Origin: Lujinxingia litoralis
Lineage (GTDB): Bacteria; Myxococcota_A; Bradymonadia; Bradymonadales; Bradymonadaceae
NCBI RefSeq assembly: GCF_003260125.1
Contig: NZ_QHKO01000002.1
Coordinates: 248,001-312,000, forward strand
Length of the DNA: 64,000 nucleotides
Reading direction: 5' to 3'
The notes beneath the pieces were generated by a model, which saw nothing but the letters and a program-made list of their open reading frames with translations, made no database searches and was not told where the DNA came from. The position numbers and the translations under genes are program-made. This document shows, one piece after another, positions 1 through 9,473 of the stretch (the stretch's first letter is position 1; each line of letters opens with the position of its first letter).

Positions 1-3000
1 CAGTGCGATGGAGCCTGCACCGAAGCCCTGACCTGCGCGACTCCCAAGGGCGACCGCTGCTTTGACGCCATCCCCCTGCCGGGCGACGGCGTGGCGGTCA
101 GCGCCAACAACGTCGGCCTCTCCAACCAGATCGGCGCGAGCAGCGGCACCTACGGCGCCTGCACCTTTGAGTCCAGCTCCACCGGCTACGATCGCATCTA
201 CTCGGTGGAGGCCTCCGCCGGGGACGTGCTCCGGGTGAAGTACACCACCACCGAGACCTCGAGCCTCTTCTATGTGCTCAGCGAGTGTGGCCAGATCGAG
301 AGCTGCATGGCCAACGGTCACTTCCGCTCCGGCTCGCACAACACCTACATCCCGATCGAGACCGATGGCACCTACTACGTGGTGGCCGACCGCCAGAGCT
401 CTTCGTCCAGTAAGACCTTCGACCTGGAGGTCGAGGTGATGCAGCCCGAGTGTGTGGCCTACGGCATCACCCGCTGCACCCCGGATGGCACCGGCGTGGA
501 GTACTGCAACGAGCTGGGCGTGCTGGAAGTGACCGAGTGTCAGGGCACCTGCTCCGACGACCGCTGTGAGGTGGCCACCGGGCAAACCTGTGGCGACGCC
601 ATCCTGCTGGAGCCCGGCGTGGTCTACACCGGCGACTTCAACGGCACCAACAACCTGGGCGACTGGGGCTCCGATACCGGCCTGTGTGCCTTTACCGAGG
701 GCAACGAAACCCACGGGGCGGACACCTTCTACGAGATCAGCCTGCGGGCCGATGAGGTGCTCCTGGTGGACTTTACCTCCGAGGCCTCTGAGGGAATGGC
801 TTACCTGGTGGAGGATTGCCGCAACATCGGCACCTGCCTGGCGCAGGGCGACTCCGCCAGAGCGGCAATCGAGCGTGGCTTTGAGTACGTCGCCGACGAA
901 GACAAGACGGTATTCGTCGTCGTCGACCGCCGGGCCACCAGCACCTCCTCTAGCACCTACGAGCTCAGCGTGAGCGTCTCCTCGCTCTACTCCTGCACCC
1001 CGGGCACCCACATCTGTTCGGAAGACGGCAGCGCCATTGAGTACTGCGATGAACGCGGCATCGAGCGCACCTACGCCTGTGCCGATGGCTGTGTGGACGG
1101 CCGCTGCGCCACGGCCGAGGGCAACCTCTGCTTTGACGCCATCCCGGTGAACGACGGCGACACCGTGGACCACGTGCTCGAAGGCGCGACCAACGGCTTT
1201 GAGTTCGATGCGAGCTCCTCGTGCTACCTCACCGAGGACTACGGAAGCGTCGGTCCGGACCGCATCTACAGCATCGAGCTCAACGCTGGCGATCGTCTGG
1301 ACGTGGATTACGAAGCGACCAACCGATACCACTACGACGACATCGTGATGTACGTGCTCGACGACTGCTCCGGCTCGATCAACGAGGCCTGCCAGGTCGC
1401 GTCCTTTGGTAACTGGGATCTCTCCTTCATCGCCGAGGAGTCGCAGACCTACTTTGTGGTCGTCGATGAGCGCCGGGAGACCCCGGTGGCCGACATCGGG
1501 CGTTCGGTGAGCTTCCATGTCACCCCGGCCTCGGCCGGCCAGGTCTGCCTGCCGGGTCAGTCGCGCTGCGAAGGCGGCACGGTAAGCATCTGCAACGTCG
1601 AGGGCACCGGGTTTGATACCCAGGTCAGCTGCGAGTTTGGCTGCGACCGGGATTTCTGCGCCGCTCCGGCTCAGATCAACGACACCTGCGAAGACGCCCT
1701 CTTGATCACCGCGCCCACCGTGCTCTTTGATGACTTCAGCGAGTTCTCCAACGACTACGGCACCTACTCCAACCGCTGCAACGGCTCCTCGTCCTCCGGG
1801 CGCGACGCGGTCTACCGCGTGGAGCTCGCCGCGGGTCAGGTGGTGCGCGTGCGTGCTCGCTCGACCGCCAACAACGTCGAACCCCGAGTCTCGATCGTGG
1901 AGGACTGCCAGAACATGGACGCCTGCCTGGCCGACGATTCTGGCGAGCCCGACGCCCAGACCGCGTACCACTCGGAGAACGGTGGCACCTACTTCGTGGT
2001 GGTCGACGGCGACGCGTCCTCGCAGGATATGTATATCGTGGAGTTCGACATCTACGACGCCGCGTGCGCCCACAACCAGCAGGCCTGCCTGGATGGCACC
2101 GTGCTGGAGTACTGCAACGCCGCAGGCCTCTTCGACACCCTGGAGTGCCCCCTGGGGTGCGGCAACGACGCTTGCAACCGTCCGGCCAACAACACCTGCG
2201 ACGGAGCCATCGACGCCGGCGACGCGCTCTCGCTGAGCGTGGAACTTGATGCCTTCACCCGTGATTACGACCCTGCTCTGGGGAGTGGCTACGTCTGTAC
2301 CGGCAAGGAGGGTACGGGCCCCGACATGGTCTATTACGTCGATGCACTGCGTAACGACGTGATCGATGTCACGCTCACCAACGCCGACTTCTGGAACATG
2401 ATCTGGATCACCACGGAGTGCTCCGATTCGGAGCTTATGGCGGATGCCTGTGTCATCGGGGACGACGCTCGTAGTGGTTCTTCCTCGTCGGTGAGCTATC
2501 GAGTCCCGACGGCCGGGCGCTACTTCATCGTCGTCGACTCCTACGACTCCGTCCTCAATGAGGCTTCTGGCACGGTGGACATCGACATCGAGGTGACCCG
2601 GGCCCTCTGCCAGCCCACCGAAGGCTTCTGCGACGAAGCGGGCAACCTCAACGTCTGCGCCGCCGACGGCTCGGGCTTTGTGACGCAGACCTGCGCCACG
2701 GGCTGCTCCGAAGGGGCCTGCACCCCGCCGGTGGGCAACGTCTGCCCCGACGCGGTGCCCATGAGCAGTGGCCAGAACTTCGTGGGTGATTTTGCCAACT
2801 ACACCCCCCACTTCGACCCGGGCTACGGGGGCTGCACCGGCTTTGATGCCCCGGGCGCCGACGCGGTCTTCGCCGTAACGCTGGCCGCTGGCGAGTCGGT
2901 CACGGCGACAGCCGGCAACGTCGCCGACGCGGCCAACGACCTGGCGCTCTACCTCATCAGCGACTGTGGTGATGAGCGGGCCAGCTGCCAGGCCGGTGCC

Positions 3001-3129
3001 GACACCTATGGCGAGGGTGACGAGACGGTGGTCTTCACCGCCACCGAAGCCGGTACCTACTACCTGGTGGTGGACAGCTGGAACGCCGACGCCAGCGGTC
3101 AGTTCCAGATCTCGACCACCATCAACTAA
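1..3129 (+). CDS. Cys-rich multi-repeat secreted protein (5' end outside window)
   Basis: The frame is open from base 1 without a start or signal peptide, so this is the C-terminal part of a longer protein; over 1040 residues are visible. It contains six units of about 177 residues. Each begins at a Cys-x-Asp/Glu-Ala-type motif (Cys codons at 58, 589, 1129, 1687, 2197 and 2743). Each unit has a beta-sandwich-like half with motifs such as 'RIYSVEASAGDVLRV' and 'TYYVVADR', resembling bacterial pre-peptidase C-terminal (PPC) domains. A short six-Cys, EGF-like linker ('GVEYCNELG', 'CQGTCSDDRC') follows. The last unit ends after the PPC-like half. The even Cys number suggests disulfides and an extracytoplasmic location. 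No catalytic domain is visible; surface adhesion or structural roles are inference. A strong terminator follows. Confidence 0.85.
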   Translation, partial: QCDGACTEALTCATPKGDRCFDAIPLPGDGVAVSANNVGLSNQIGASSGTYGACTFESSSTGYDRIYSVEASAGDVLRVKYTTTETSSLFYVLSECGQIESCMANGHFRSGSHNTYIPIETDGTYYVVADRQSSSSSKTFDLEVEVMQPECVAYGITRCTPDGTGVEYCNELGVLEVTECQGTCSDDRCEVATGQTCGDAILLEPGVVYTGDFNGTNNLGDWGSDTGLCAFTEGNETHGADTFYEISLRADEVLLVDFTSEASEGMAYLVEDCRNIGTCLAQGDSARAAIERGFEYVADEDKTVFVVVDRRATSTSSSTYELSVSVSSLYSCTPGTHICSEDGSAIEYCDERGIERTYACADGCVDGRCATAEGNLCFDAIPVNDGDTVDHVLEGATNGFEFDASSSCYLTEDYGSVGPDRIYSIELNAGDRLDVDYEATNRYHYDDIVMYVLDDCSGSINEACQVASFGNWDLSFIAEESQTYFVVVDERRETPVADIGRSVSFHVTPASAGQVCLPGQSRCEGGTVSICNVEGTGFDTQVSCEFGCDRDFCAAPAQINDTCEDALLITAPTVLFDDFSEFSNDYGTYSNRCNGSSSSGRDAVYRVELAAGQVVRVRARSTANNVEPRVSIVEDCQNMDACLADDSGEPDAQTAYHSENGGTYFVVVDGDASSQDMYIVEFDIYDAACAHNQQACLDGTVLEYCNAAGLFDTLECPLGCGNDACNRPANNTCDGAIDAGDALSLSVELDAFTRDYDPALGSGYVCTGKEGTGPDMVYYVDALRNDVIDVTLTNADFWNMIWITTECSDSELMADACVIGDDARSGSSSSVSYRVPTAGRYFIVVDSYDSVLNEASGTVDIDIEVTRALCQPTEGFCDEAGNLNVCAADGSGFVTQTCATGCSEGACTPPVGNVCPDAVPMSSGQNFVGDFANYTPHFDPGYGGCTGFDAPGADAVFAVTLAAGESVTATAGNVADAANDLALYLISDCGDERASCQAGADTYGEGDETVVFTATEAGTYYLVVDSWNADASGQFQISTTIN

Positions 3130-3184
3130 GCCTCTTCCCCTGCCGCGGCCTTAGATCCCGCCGCGGCAAGGGCTGAGCTCAACG

Positions 3185-3225
3185 AAGAAGGCCGCCCCCA
3201 TGCGTGGGGGCGGCCTTCTTTGTGT
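3185..3225 (+). terminator. Rho-independent terminator after the repeat protein
   Basis: A perfect 16-bp stem (3185-3200 with 3205-3220, tetraloop TGCG) of GC-rich sequence is followed by TTCTTTGTGT. It sits 56 bp after the stop codon of the Cys-rich repeat protein. Confidence 0.9.
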
Positions 3226-3280
3226 GGGAGAGCGCGAAGGGGGGCGAAGAGAGCTTACTGAGCGTGGATGCGCTTCGTCG

Positions 3281-3546
3281 CCTCTCTTTCAAACTGAAAT
3301 ACACGCGTCGGAGGGGTCGGCATCTCTTGTTCAAACTGAAACACACGCGTCAAAGTGCCCGACGCCGCTCTTTTAAAGTGAAACACACGCATCGGAGTAC
3401 TCAATGCACCGTCTGCCGGATGAAACACAGATGTCGGAGTGCCTGACGCCTCTCTTTTGAACTGAAACACAGGTGTCGGAGTGCGTGACGCCGCTCTTTT
3501 GAACTGAAACACACGCGTCAACGTGCCCGACGCCTCTCCTTCAACT
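3281..3546. repeat. Tandem array, 42-bp unit, six copies
   Basis: The core TGAAACACACGCGTC and variants recurs at a strict 42-bp spacing: its TGAAA begins at 3295, 3337, 3379, 3421, 3463 and 3505, with a degenerate trace near 3546. Each unit also holds CTCTTTTGAAC and, in most copies, an inverted repeat GCGTC-N9-GACGC. Copies differ at several positions, so the array is not a recent slippage product. It lies in a gap between a terminator and a metallophosphoesterase gene. Because 42 is a multiple of three, the minus strand reads as a 14-residue periodic peptide, but no ribosome site or gene-like start supports translation. Two other arrays with a similar period occur in this window. Confidence 0.9.
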
Positions 3547-3728
3547 GCGCGATGGCTCGCCGGAGAGACCTATGTCGATATTTTTCATTATGGTAACTCG
3601 ACGCCCCCCTCAGACCGACACCCCGTCCCCTGAACGCCCCCCTCCTTCCCGACTCGCCAGCCCATGAGCTCGCGCGTATCTTGTCCCCCGCGCGCCCCTC
3701 CCTCTCTCCCGGCGACATCTCTGACGAC

Positions 3729-4556
3729 ATGACCCTGACCCGACGCGAATTCCTCAAAGGCCTGGGTGGCCTGGCCACCGCCGGCGTTCTGACCGGCGGA
3801 ATCGACCTGCTGGCCATCGAACCCGGCTGGCTGGAGGTGACCACCCACCGGGTGCGCATCAAGGGACTCTCGGCTCATCTGGAGGGCTACCGCGTCGCCC
3901 AGGTCACCGACGTGCACATGGCCACCTTTGGCCCCCTGCACCACGCGATGATCGCGGCGTTGGATCGCTTTGAGCCCCGGCTGGTTGCGCTCACCGGCGA
4001 CATTCTGGAGCGCGACAGCCGACTCGAAGACGTCGAGGTGCTCTGCGACGTGCTCGCCAGCCCGGGCCGCCGGGTGGTCGCCACCCTGGGCAACTGGGAG
4101 CACCGCGCAGGCTTTGGGGTCGAGGCCATCGCCCACCTCTACCGGCGCCACCAGATCGCACTCTACGTCAACGAGCACGTCACCCTCCCCGAAGGCGTGG
4201 TGTTGGCCTGCACCGATGACGCGAGCTTTGGCCAGGGCGACATCCTCAAAACCTGCCGTAACTTCCCCCCCTCCGACCTGAGCCTCTTGCTCACCCACGC
4301 CCCGGGCATTCTGGAGCCCTACCCGGTGGGCGCGCCCCGCTTCGACCTCACGCTCAGCGGGCATACCCACGGGGGCCAGGTGCGTCTCTTTGGCCTCACC
4401 CCGGTGCGCCCGCCGGGCAGCGGGCGCTTTATCTCGGGCGTCTACCACACCGGCGCCGGCCTCACCTATGTGTCGCGGGGCATCGGCACCAGCACCCTGC
4501 CGATTCGCCTGGGATGCCGCCCGGAGCTGGCGCTCTTTGAGTTCGTGCGGGCCTGA
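3729..4556 (+). CDS. Tat-exported metallophosphoesterase (YkuE/YaeI-like)
   Basis: A 275-residue calcineurin-like phosphoesterase. The N-terminus 'MTLTRREFLKGLGG' has a twin-arginine motif and a hydrophobic stretch, which decided the ATG at 3729 over an upstream in-frame TTG at 3681. Metal-binding motifs appear in order: TDVHM, GDIL, GNWEH, THAPG and SGHTHGG, the full metallophosphatase set. Family members with Tat signals hydrolyse phosphodiester or phosphoanhydride bonds, including UDP-diacylglucosamine-like or cell-wall lipid substrates; the substrate here is unknown. It faces the convergent transporter gene at 4582 with only 25 bp between. Confidence 0.85.
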   Translation: MTLTRREFLKGLGGLATAGVLTGGIDLLAIEPGWLEVTTHRVRIKGLSAHLEGYRVAQVTDVHMATFGPLHHAMIAALDRFEPRLVALTGDILERDSRLEDVEVLCDVLASPGRRVVATLGNWEHRAGFGVEAIAHLYRRHQIALYVNEHVTLPEGVVLACTDDASFGQGDILKTCRNFPPSDLSLLLTHAPGILEPYPVGAPRFDLTLSGHTHGGQVRLFGLTPVRPPGSGRFISGVYHTGAGLTYVSRGIGTSTLPIRLGCRPELALFEFVRA

Positions 4557-4581
4557 AGGCGCATCGGCGGCAGAAGCCCCC

Positions 4582-6090
4582 TCAAATCCCCCAGGCCACC
4601 GGCAGCCAGAAGCGTCCCACCAACGCGATGATCACGATAAACGCCAGGTTCAGCCGCACGCCGGCGCGCATCATGTCCTGCATCGTCACGTAATGAGAGG
4701 CAAACACCACCGCGTTGGGCGGGGTCGCCACCGGGAGCATAAAGGCGCAGGAGGCCGCGGTGACCACCGAGATCATCAGCACGTAGGGGTGCAGCCCGAC
4801 CACGGTGGCCAGGATGGCGACGATCGGCACAAAGATCGTGGCCGTGGAGGTGTTGGAGGTCACCTCGGTCAAAAAGATCACCACCGCCACCAGCACCAGA
4901 ATCACCAGCAGGCCCGGCGCCCCTTCCAGAAAGCCCAGGCCCTCGGCCAGCCAGCTGGCCAGCCCGCTCGACTCAATGCCGCTGGCCAGCGCGAGCCCTC
5001 CGCCAAAGAGGATGAGGATCCCCCAGGGCACCTCTTTCACGTCTTCCCAGGCCAGCAGCGCCTGCCCGGGCTCCTCCTGCGAGGGAACGATGAAGAGCAG
5101 AATCGCCCCCAGAATCGCCACCGTCGTATCGGAGAACCCGCCCAGCCCCAGCCCGCTCAGATAAGGACTCAGCGCCCCGCGGAGTACCCAGAGCCCGGCC
5201 ACCAGCCCGAAGACCGCCAGCACCCGTTGCTCCGGCACCCGCATCTTCCCCAGCCCCCGACGTCCCTCCTCGACGACCTTCGAGATGCCCTCCATCCCAC
5301 CGATCCGGATGGGATAGGCCTTCTTCGTCAGGTAAATCCAGGCGATCCCGATCCCCACCACCGCGATCGGAAGCCCGTAAAACATCCACTGCAAAAACGA
5401 AATTTTGGCGCCGTAAACCCGGTCCACATAACCCACGAAGATGGCGTTAGGCGGGCTCCCGATGATCGTGGCGATGCCCCCGATGGAGGCCGAGTAGGCA
5501 ATGCCCAGCATCAGCGCCATCCCAAAATGAAACCCGCCCGGGCTGGTATCGATCTCGGGCTGATGCTGCCGGGTCAGGGTGCCCACCTGGCTGACGACGG
5601 CCAGCCCGATGGGCACCATCATCATGGCGCTGGCCGTGTTGCTGATCCACATCGACAAAAAGCCGGTCGCCACCATAAAGCCCAACACCAGTCGGGAGGG
5701 CTCAAACCCAACCCGAGCGATGATGGTGAGCGCGATACGTCGATGCAGGTGCCACTTCTCCACGGCGATCGAGAGCAAAAAACCGCCCAGAAAGAGGTAG
5801 ATCAGCTCATGCCCGTAGTTCAGCGTGGTCTCGGCGGCCGAGAGCACTCCGGTCAGCGGGAAGAGCACGATCGGCACCAGCGCGGTGACATAGATGGGGA
5901 TGGCTTCGCTCAACCACCAGATGGCCATCAGCATCGTGATGGCCAGCGCCGCGCTGCCTTCCGGGGAGAGCCCCTCGATGCCCTGCCCCAGCATGATCAG
6001 AAAGAAGACCACGGGGCCGGCCACCAGCTCGACCCCGCGGATCGAGCGTCGTCCGGAGGCCTCCGGGGTGTCGCGTTTGATGCCGCTCAT
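4582..6090 (-). CDS. SLC13/DASS family sodium:anion (dicarboxylate) symporter
   Basis: A polytopic membrane protein of 502 residues with about 11-12 hydrophobic segments. It carries the duplicated Ser-Asn-Thr signatures of the DASS family: 'MWISNTASAMMM' in the first half and 'VTSNTSTATIFVPI' in the second. These form the sodium and substrate sites in known members (VcINDY, NaDC). The expected substrates are C4-dicarboxylates, citrate or sulfate. The ATG at 6090 (MSGIKRDTPEA) follows a GGAGTCAGG stretch, better than the upstream GTG at 6117. It is transcribed alone; the neighbouring minus-strand gene ends 230 bp upstream. Confidence 0.88.
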   Translation of the reverse strand: MSGIKRDTPEASGRRSIRGVELVAGPVVFFLIMLGQGIEGLSPEGSAALAITMLMAIWWLSEAIPIYVTALVPIVLFPLTGVLSAAETTLNYGHELIYLFLGGFLLSIAVEKWHLHRRIALTIIARVGFEPSRLVLGFMVATGFLSMWISNTASAMMMVPIGLAVVSQVGTLTRQHQPEIDTSPGGFHFGMALMLGIAYSASIGGIATIIGSPPNAIFVGYVDRVYGAKISFLQWMFYGLPIAVVGIGIAWIYLTKKAYPIRIGGMEGISKVVEEGRRGLGKMRVPEQRVLAVFGLVAGLWVLRGALSPYLSGLGLGGFSDTTVAILGAILLFIVPSQEEPGQALLAWEDVKEVPWGILILFGGGLALASGIESSGLASWLAEGLGFLEGAPGLLVILVLVAVVIFLTEVTSNTSTATIFVPIVAILATVVGLHPYVLMISVVTAASCAFMLPVATPPNAVVFASHYVTMQDMMRAGVRLNLAFIVIIALVGRFWLPVAWGI

Positions 6091-6168
6091 ACCTGACTCC
6101 GTCGCAAAAAAGGGCACTCAGGCTAAGCTCGACGAACGCCGATTCAACGCCGCCTGGTGCCCTCCTGG

Positions 6169-6206
6169 CCAAAAAAAAGCCGGCCTCTTCCTGAGAGCCC
6201 GCCTTC
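6169..6206 (-). terminator. Probable terminator for the STAND regulator
   Basis: Read on the minus strand, an imperfect GC-rich stem (GGCGGGCTCT / AGAGGCCGGC, two mismatches) is followed by a run of eight T residues. It lies about 115 bp downstream of the regulator's stop codon. The mismatches lower confidence, but the T-run is clean. Confidence 0.6.
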
Positions 6207-6319
6207 TTCCACGCAGTGTGGAGCTTGAGTTGGGTCGGCGCAAGACGCATCGCCCAGGCTCAAGCCAGCGCCCTGCCCACGCTCCCCCGGCCCTTGAACA
6301 CGTGCGGCGAATGGGACCA

Positions 6320-9202
6320 TCACCCCACGATCAGTACGCCCTCGGCGATGCGATAGCCCACCTCATCGGTGACGATCACCGGATCGAGCCCCTGGTTTCG
6401 CAGCATGCGCACCGTGCTGTAGACCCGGTTGGCCGCCGATTTGGCCTCGATCTGCTCGCCAGGCCAGCCCGCCGCCACCACCGCCTCCATATCCGCCGAG
6501 GGCATTCCGCTGCGCGCGCGCTCGATCAACGCCAGCAGCACTCGCCGCAGCGGCGACCGGCTCGACAGGTCGATGGGGGCGTCCTCGTTGAGCTGCACGC
6601 GGCGGCCCTGCTCCTGAACACGCAACAGGTGGGTGGGACGTTGGGCCGGCAGCGCGTAGCGCCTCTTGACCTCGGCGGCCAGCTGCTGTGCGTGGCGAAG
6701 GGGCACCGTGATCGAGGTATCGGCCTGCCGCAGGCGCACGCCTTCGACCTCGTCCAACGCGTCGTAGACCTCGGGCCAGCGGCCGGCCTCCAGGTGTTCC
6801 CCGGCCGCACAGAGTTCGACCATCGCTCGCCAGGCCCGCCCGACCGCCTCCCAGCGCGGCGCTTCTACCGGCCGGCGCAGCTCACCGGTCTGACTCAAGC
6901 GTTCCACCGCCTCGTCCACACGCGTGCGCGCCTCGTGGAGCGTGAGCGTGCCCCCCACACCGTGCAGCTTCGCAAAGACGTCATAGGCTGCGGCGATGGC
7001 CTCATGCCCGGGCGAATGCAGCTCCCGGAGGCGTTTTTGTACGCGCGGCAGGTGAATCGCCAGCAGCTCGTGATCGCCGACTTCCCAGGCGCAGAGAAGG
7101 CCCTGCGCGTCGGCGACCAGCGCACTGAAGCTCTGGTGATGGGCGTCGCACAGCTCCACGGCCTGCGCCACCACATCGCGGGCCTCCTCCGGGCGAGCGG
7201 CCGCCATCAGGTACACGGTACGCGCGGAGGCGTTGCGCGCGCGTTGCATCCCCAGCCCCATCTCGGCAAACCCCCGGTCGGATTCGGCCGAAATCGCGAT
7301 CGCCTCGCGAATATCCCCCGCATAATAGGCCAGCAAAGAGAGATGATGCAGCGCGCTGAGCTCGTGAGTCCGGTAGTCGCGTTCACGCAGGGCCTCGATC
7401 TCCTCGCGCAGCACGGCCATGCCGGCCAGCGTGTTATCCTGCTCGTGCAGCGCCATCGCCCAGCCCAGGCTGATCCGCAGGCGAAAAAACACATGCGTCA
7501 CGCTCCGGGCGGCCTCGTACGAGGAGCGCAGGCGCTGCAGCCCTCGCTCAAAGAGCGCCTCCGCATCTTCATCGGGCGCCGCCAGGCCCAGGCGAGCGCG
7601 GTTGATCGCATAGCGCCCCAGCTCATTGTTGAGTTGCATCGCGACAAAGGGGGAACTGCCCGCATCCGCGCCCTGATGCCAGGCCTGCGCCGCCTCCTCC
7701 ATACGCCCCAGGTCGGCGAGCACCCGCCCCTTTTCCAGCAATAACTCCGAGCGGCTCGGCGCCCGGGGGGAAGCGTCGCCTTCCGCGCTCTCAAAGAGAC
7801 GCTCCGCCTCATCCACCGCTTCGAACGCCGCGTCGAGTCGCCCCGCACTACGTAATATCGCCGCCCGAATCAGCGCGCCCCGCGCCGAGTCCGGCACCTC
7901 GGGATGCTCCCGGCCGATGGACTCGATGCGCTCCAGGTACGCCCCGAGCAGACCGCGCACCTCAAAGGTCGGGTGCATACAAAAGAGCAACTCCCGGGCC
8001 CGCTTCGGCTCGCTCAGCCGCAGGCGCTCAGCAGCCACGCTCAGGTTTGAGGTGTTGGCCAGCAGGCGTTTCAGCGCGCGCTCCCCCTCGGGCCCGCGCA
8101 CCTCCAGATCGAGCTGCCCCGCCCGCTCCGCATAGTGGTTTGCGTGGCGCCGGCGAGCGGCCTCGATCAGCATCGGCGCGCTCTCAGCGGCGGCGTACTG
8201 GGCCACGCTCTCCAGCACCGAGAAACGCAGCTCCTCTCCCTCGTCACTCAACGCGGTATTCACCAGCGACTTCAGCACCAGCGACTGCAGGACATCCCCC
8301 ACCCAGGCGTCCTCTCGACCGGTTTCAATCACCGCTTCGGCGGCCTCCAGGTCAAAATCCCCGGAGAACACCGCACATTGCGCCAGCGTGGCCCGCTCCA
8401 CCTCGTCGAGCAGCTCCCACGACAGGCCGATCGCCTCTCCCAGCGCCTGCCGGGAGCGATCTTCTCCCCCATGCGCCGGGCGCAGGATCTGAAAGCGCTT
8501 CTCCAGCCGCTGAAGCAGCGACTCCACCGAGAGAATCGTCAGCCGCGCGGCCGCCAGCACAATCGCCAGGGGCAGATCGTCCAGATGAGCCAACAGCGCG
8601 TCGAGCGCCCCGGCATCGACCCGCGAGGGGTCAAAGACCGGCCGGGCCTGGCGCGCCGTGGTGATAAAGAGAGCGCGCGCGTCCTCCCGGCTCAATGGCG
8701 AGAGCGTGTACGAACGCACCCCCTTGTCGCCCAGCACCACACGGGAGGTCAGCAAGATGCGCAGCTCGTCGAGCGCCTCCACACGCTCCAGAAGCGGGTA
8801 CAGGTCAGCGGCCACGCGGTCGGCATCATCAAAGATCACCAGGGTGGCACCGCGTTCGCCGAGCGCTTCGGCGATCAGGTCGACGGCCCGTTCCCGCTCA
8901 AACTCCGAGATGGGCCCCAGCCCCAGCGCCAGCGCCAGCGTATCGAAGAAGGATTCCCCGGGCAGCGCCGAGCGCGCGTCTACCCAGGCCACCGAGGCCT
9001 CCTGCACCGCCCCCGGAGAGCGCGCCTCGGCCCAGGCCTCGGCCACCTCCCTGGCGAGATGGGACTTCCCCACCCCGGGCGGTCCGTAGATGGCCACCCG
9101 CGCCCCCGGGGCATCCAGCAAGGTGCCAAGCGTGCGTTGCTCTTCCTGGCGCAGGCGCGCCGCACGGCGTGTCAGTTTTTTCCATGTACCCGAGCTGCTC
9201 AT
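6320..9202 (-). CDS. STAND-type ATPase regulator with TPR-like region and C-terminal winged helix
   Basis: A 960-residue protein. The N-terminal NTPase domain has Walker A 'GPPGVGKSH' and Walker B 'LVIFDDAD', with an NB-ARC-like arrangement ('LPLAIVLAAARL' resembles the GLPLA motif). A long alpha-helical TPR-like middle follows (roughly 340-840). The last ~95 residues look like an OmpR/PhoB-type winged helix ('SAANRVYSTVRMLRNQGL', 'VTDEVGYRIA'). MalT- and AfsR-like STAND proteins integrate a signal through the repeats and use ATP to switch DNA binding. In those families the DNA-binding domain is LuxR-type at the C-terminus (MalT) or OmpR-type at the N-terminus (AfsR); an OmpR-type domain at the C-terminus is less usual. 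Start: ATG at 9202 preceded by AGGAG at about 6 nt, preferred over 9286. Targets are unknown. Confidence 0.8.
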   Translation of the reverse strand: MSSSGTWKKLTRRAARLRQEEQRTLGTLLDAPGARVAIYGPPGVGKSHLAREVAEAWAEARSPGAVQEASVAWVDARSALPGESFFDTLALALGLGPISEFERERAVDLIAEALGERGATLVIFDDADRVAADLYPLLERVEALDELRILLTSRVVLGDKGVRSYTLSPLSREDARALFITTARQARPVFDPSRVDAGALDALLAHLDDLPLAIVLAAARLTILSVESLLQRLEKRFQILRPAHGGEDRSRQALGEAIGLSWELLDEVERATLAQCAVFSGDFDLEAAEAVIETGREDAWVGDVLQSLVLKSLVNTALSDEGEELRFSVLESVAQYAAAESAPMLIEAARRRHANHYAERAGQLDLEVRGPEGERALKRLLANTSNLSVAAERLRLSEPKRARELLFCMHPTFEVRGLLGAYLERIESIGREHPEVPDSARGALIRAAILRSAGRLDAAFEAVDEAERLFESAEGDASPRAPSRSELLLEKGRVLADLGRMEEAAQAWHQGADAGSSPFVAMQLNNELGRYAINRARLGLAAPDEDAEALFERGLQRLRSSYEAARSVTHVFFRLRISLGWAMALHEQDNTLAGMAVLREEIEALRERDYRTHELSALHHLSLLAYYAGDIREAIAISAESDRGFAEMGLGMQRARNASARTVYLMAAARPEEARDVVAQAVELCDAHHQSFSALVADAQGLLCAWEVGDHELLAIHLPRVQKRLRELHSPGHEAIAAAYDVFAKLHGVGGTLTLHEARTRVDEAVERLSQTGELRRPVEAPRWEAVGRAWRAMVELCAAGEHLEAGRWPEVYDALDEVEGVRLRQADTSITVPLRHAQQLAAEVKRRYALPAQRPTHLLRVQEQGRRVQLNEDAPIDLSSRSPLRRVLLALIERARSGMPSADMEAVVAAGWPGEQIEAKSAANRVYSTVRMLRNQGLDPVIVTDEVGYRIAEGVLIVG

Positions 9203-9473
9203 CCATGCTCCTGCTGCCTGGCGGGCGATTAGTTTCCCGGCGGCACGTCGGTAACTGGTCGGACGAGCGCGCATCATACTGATCACATGCTTGGGGGCAA
9301 CGAGCGCCGGGGGCTGAAGATGCGGCTTTACGTGCCCCGGGCCGCATTTTCAGATCGGAATTTCGGTTTTTCAGGAGCCCTGGCAGCCCGCCGGCCCGGC
9401 CCAAGACGCCCCTGGGAGCCCATTCCTTAGCTGCGTTTGAGACGCACGCACGCCCGACCGCCCGCCGGCGCGC

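Noticed and set aside
3255..3521. Minus-strand 88-residue frame with a 14-residue periodic peptide (RVFQFKR type)
   Set aside because: It is a by-product of the 42-bp repeat having a multiple-of-three period; no ribosome site and poor conservation of the peptide across copies.
4390..6096. 568-codon plus-strand frame over the transporter gene
   Set aside because: Its product is rich in His, Gln, Gly and Arg with no signature, the antisense shadow of a well supported DASS transporter.
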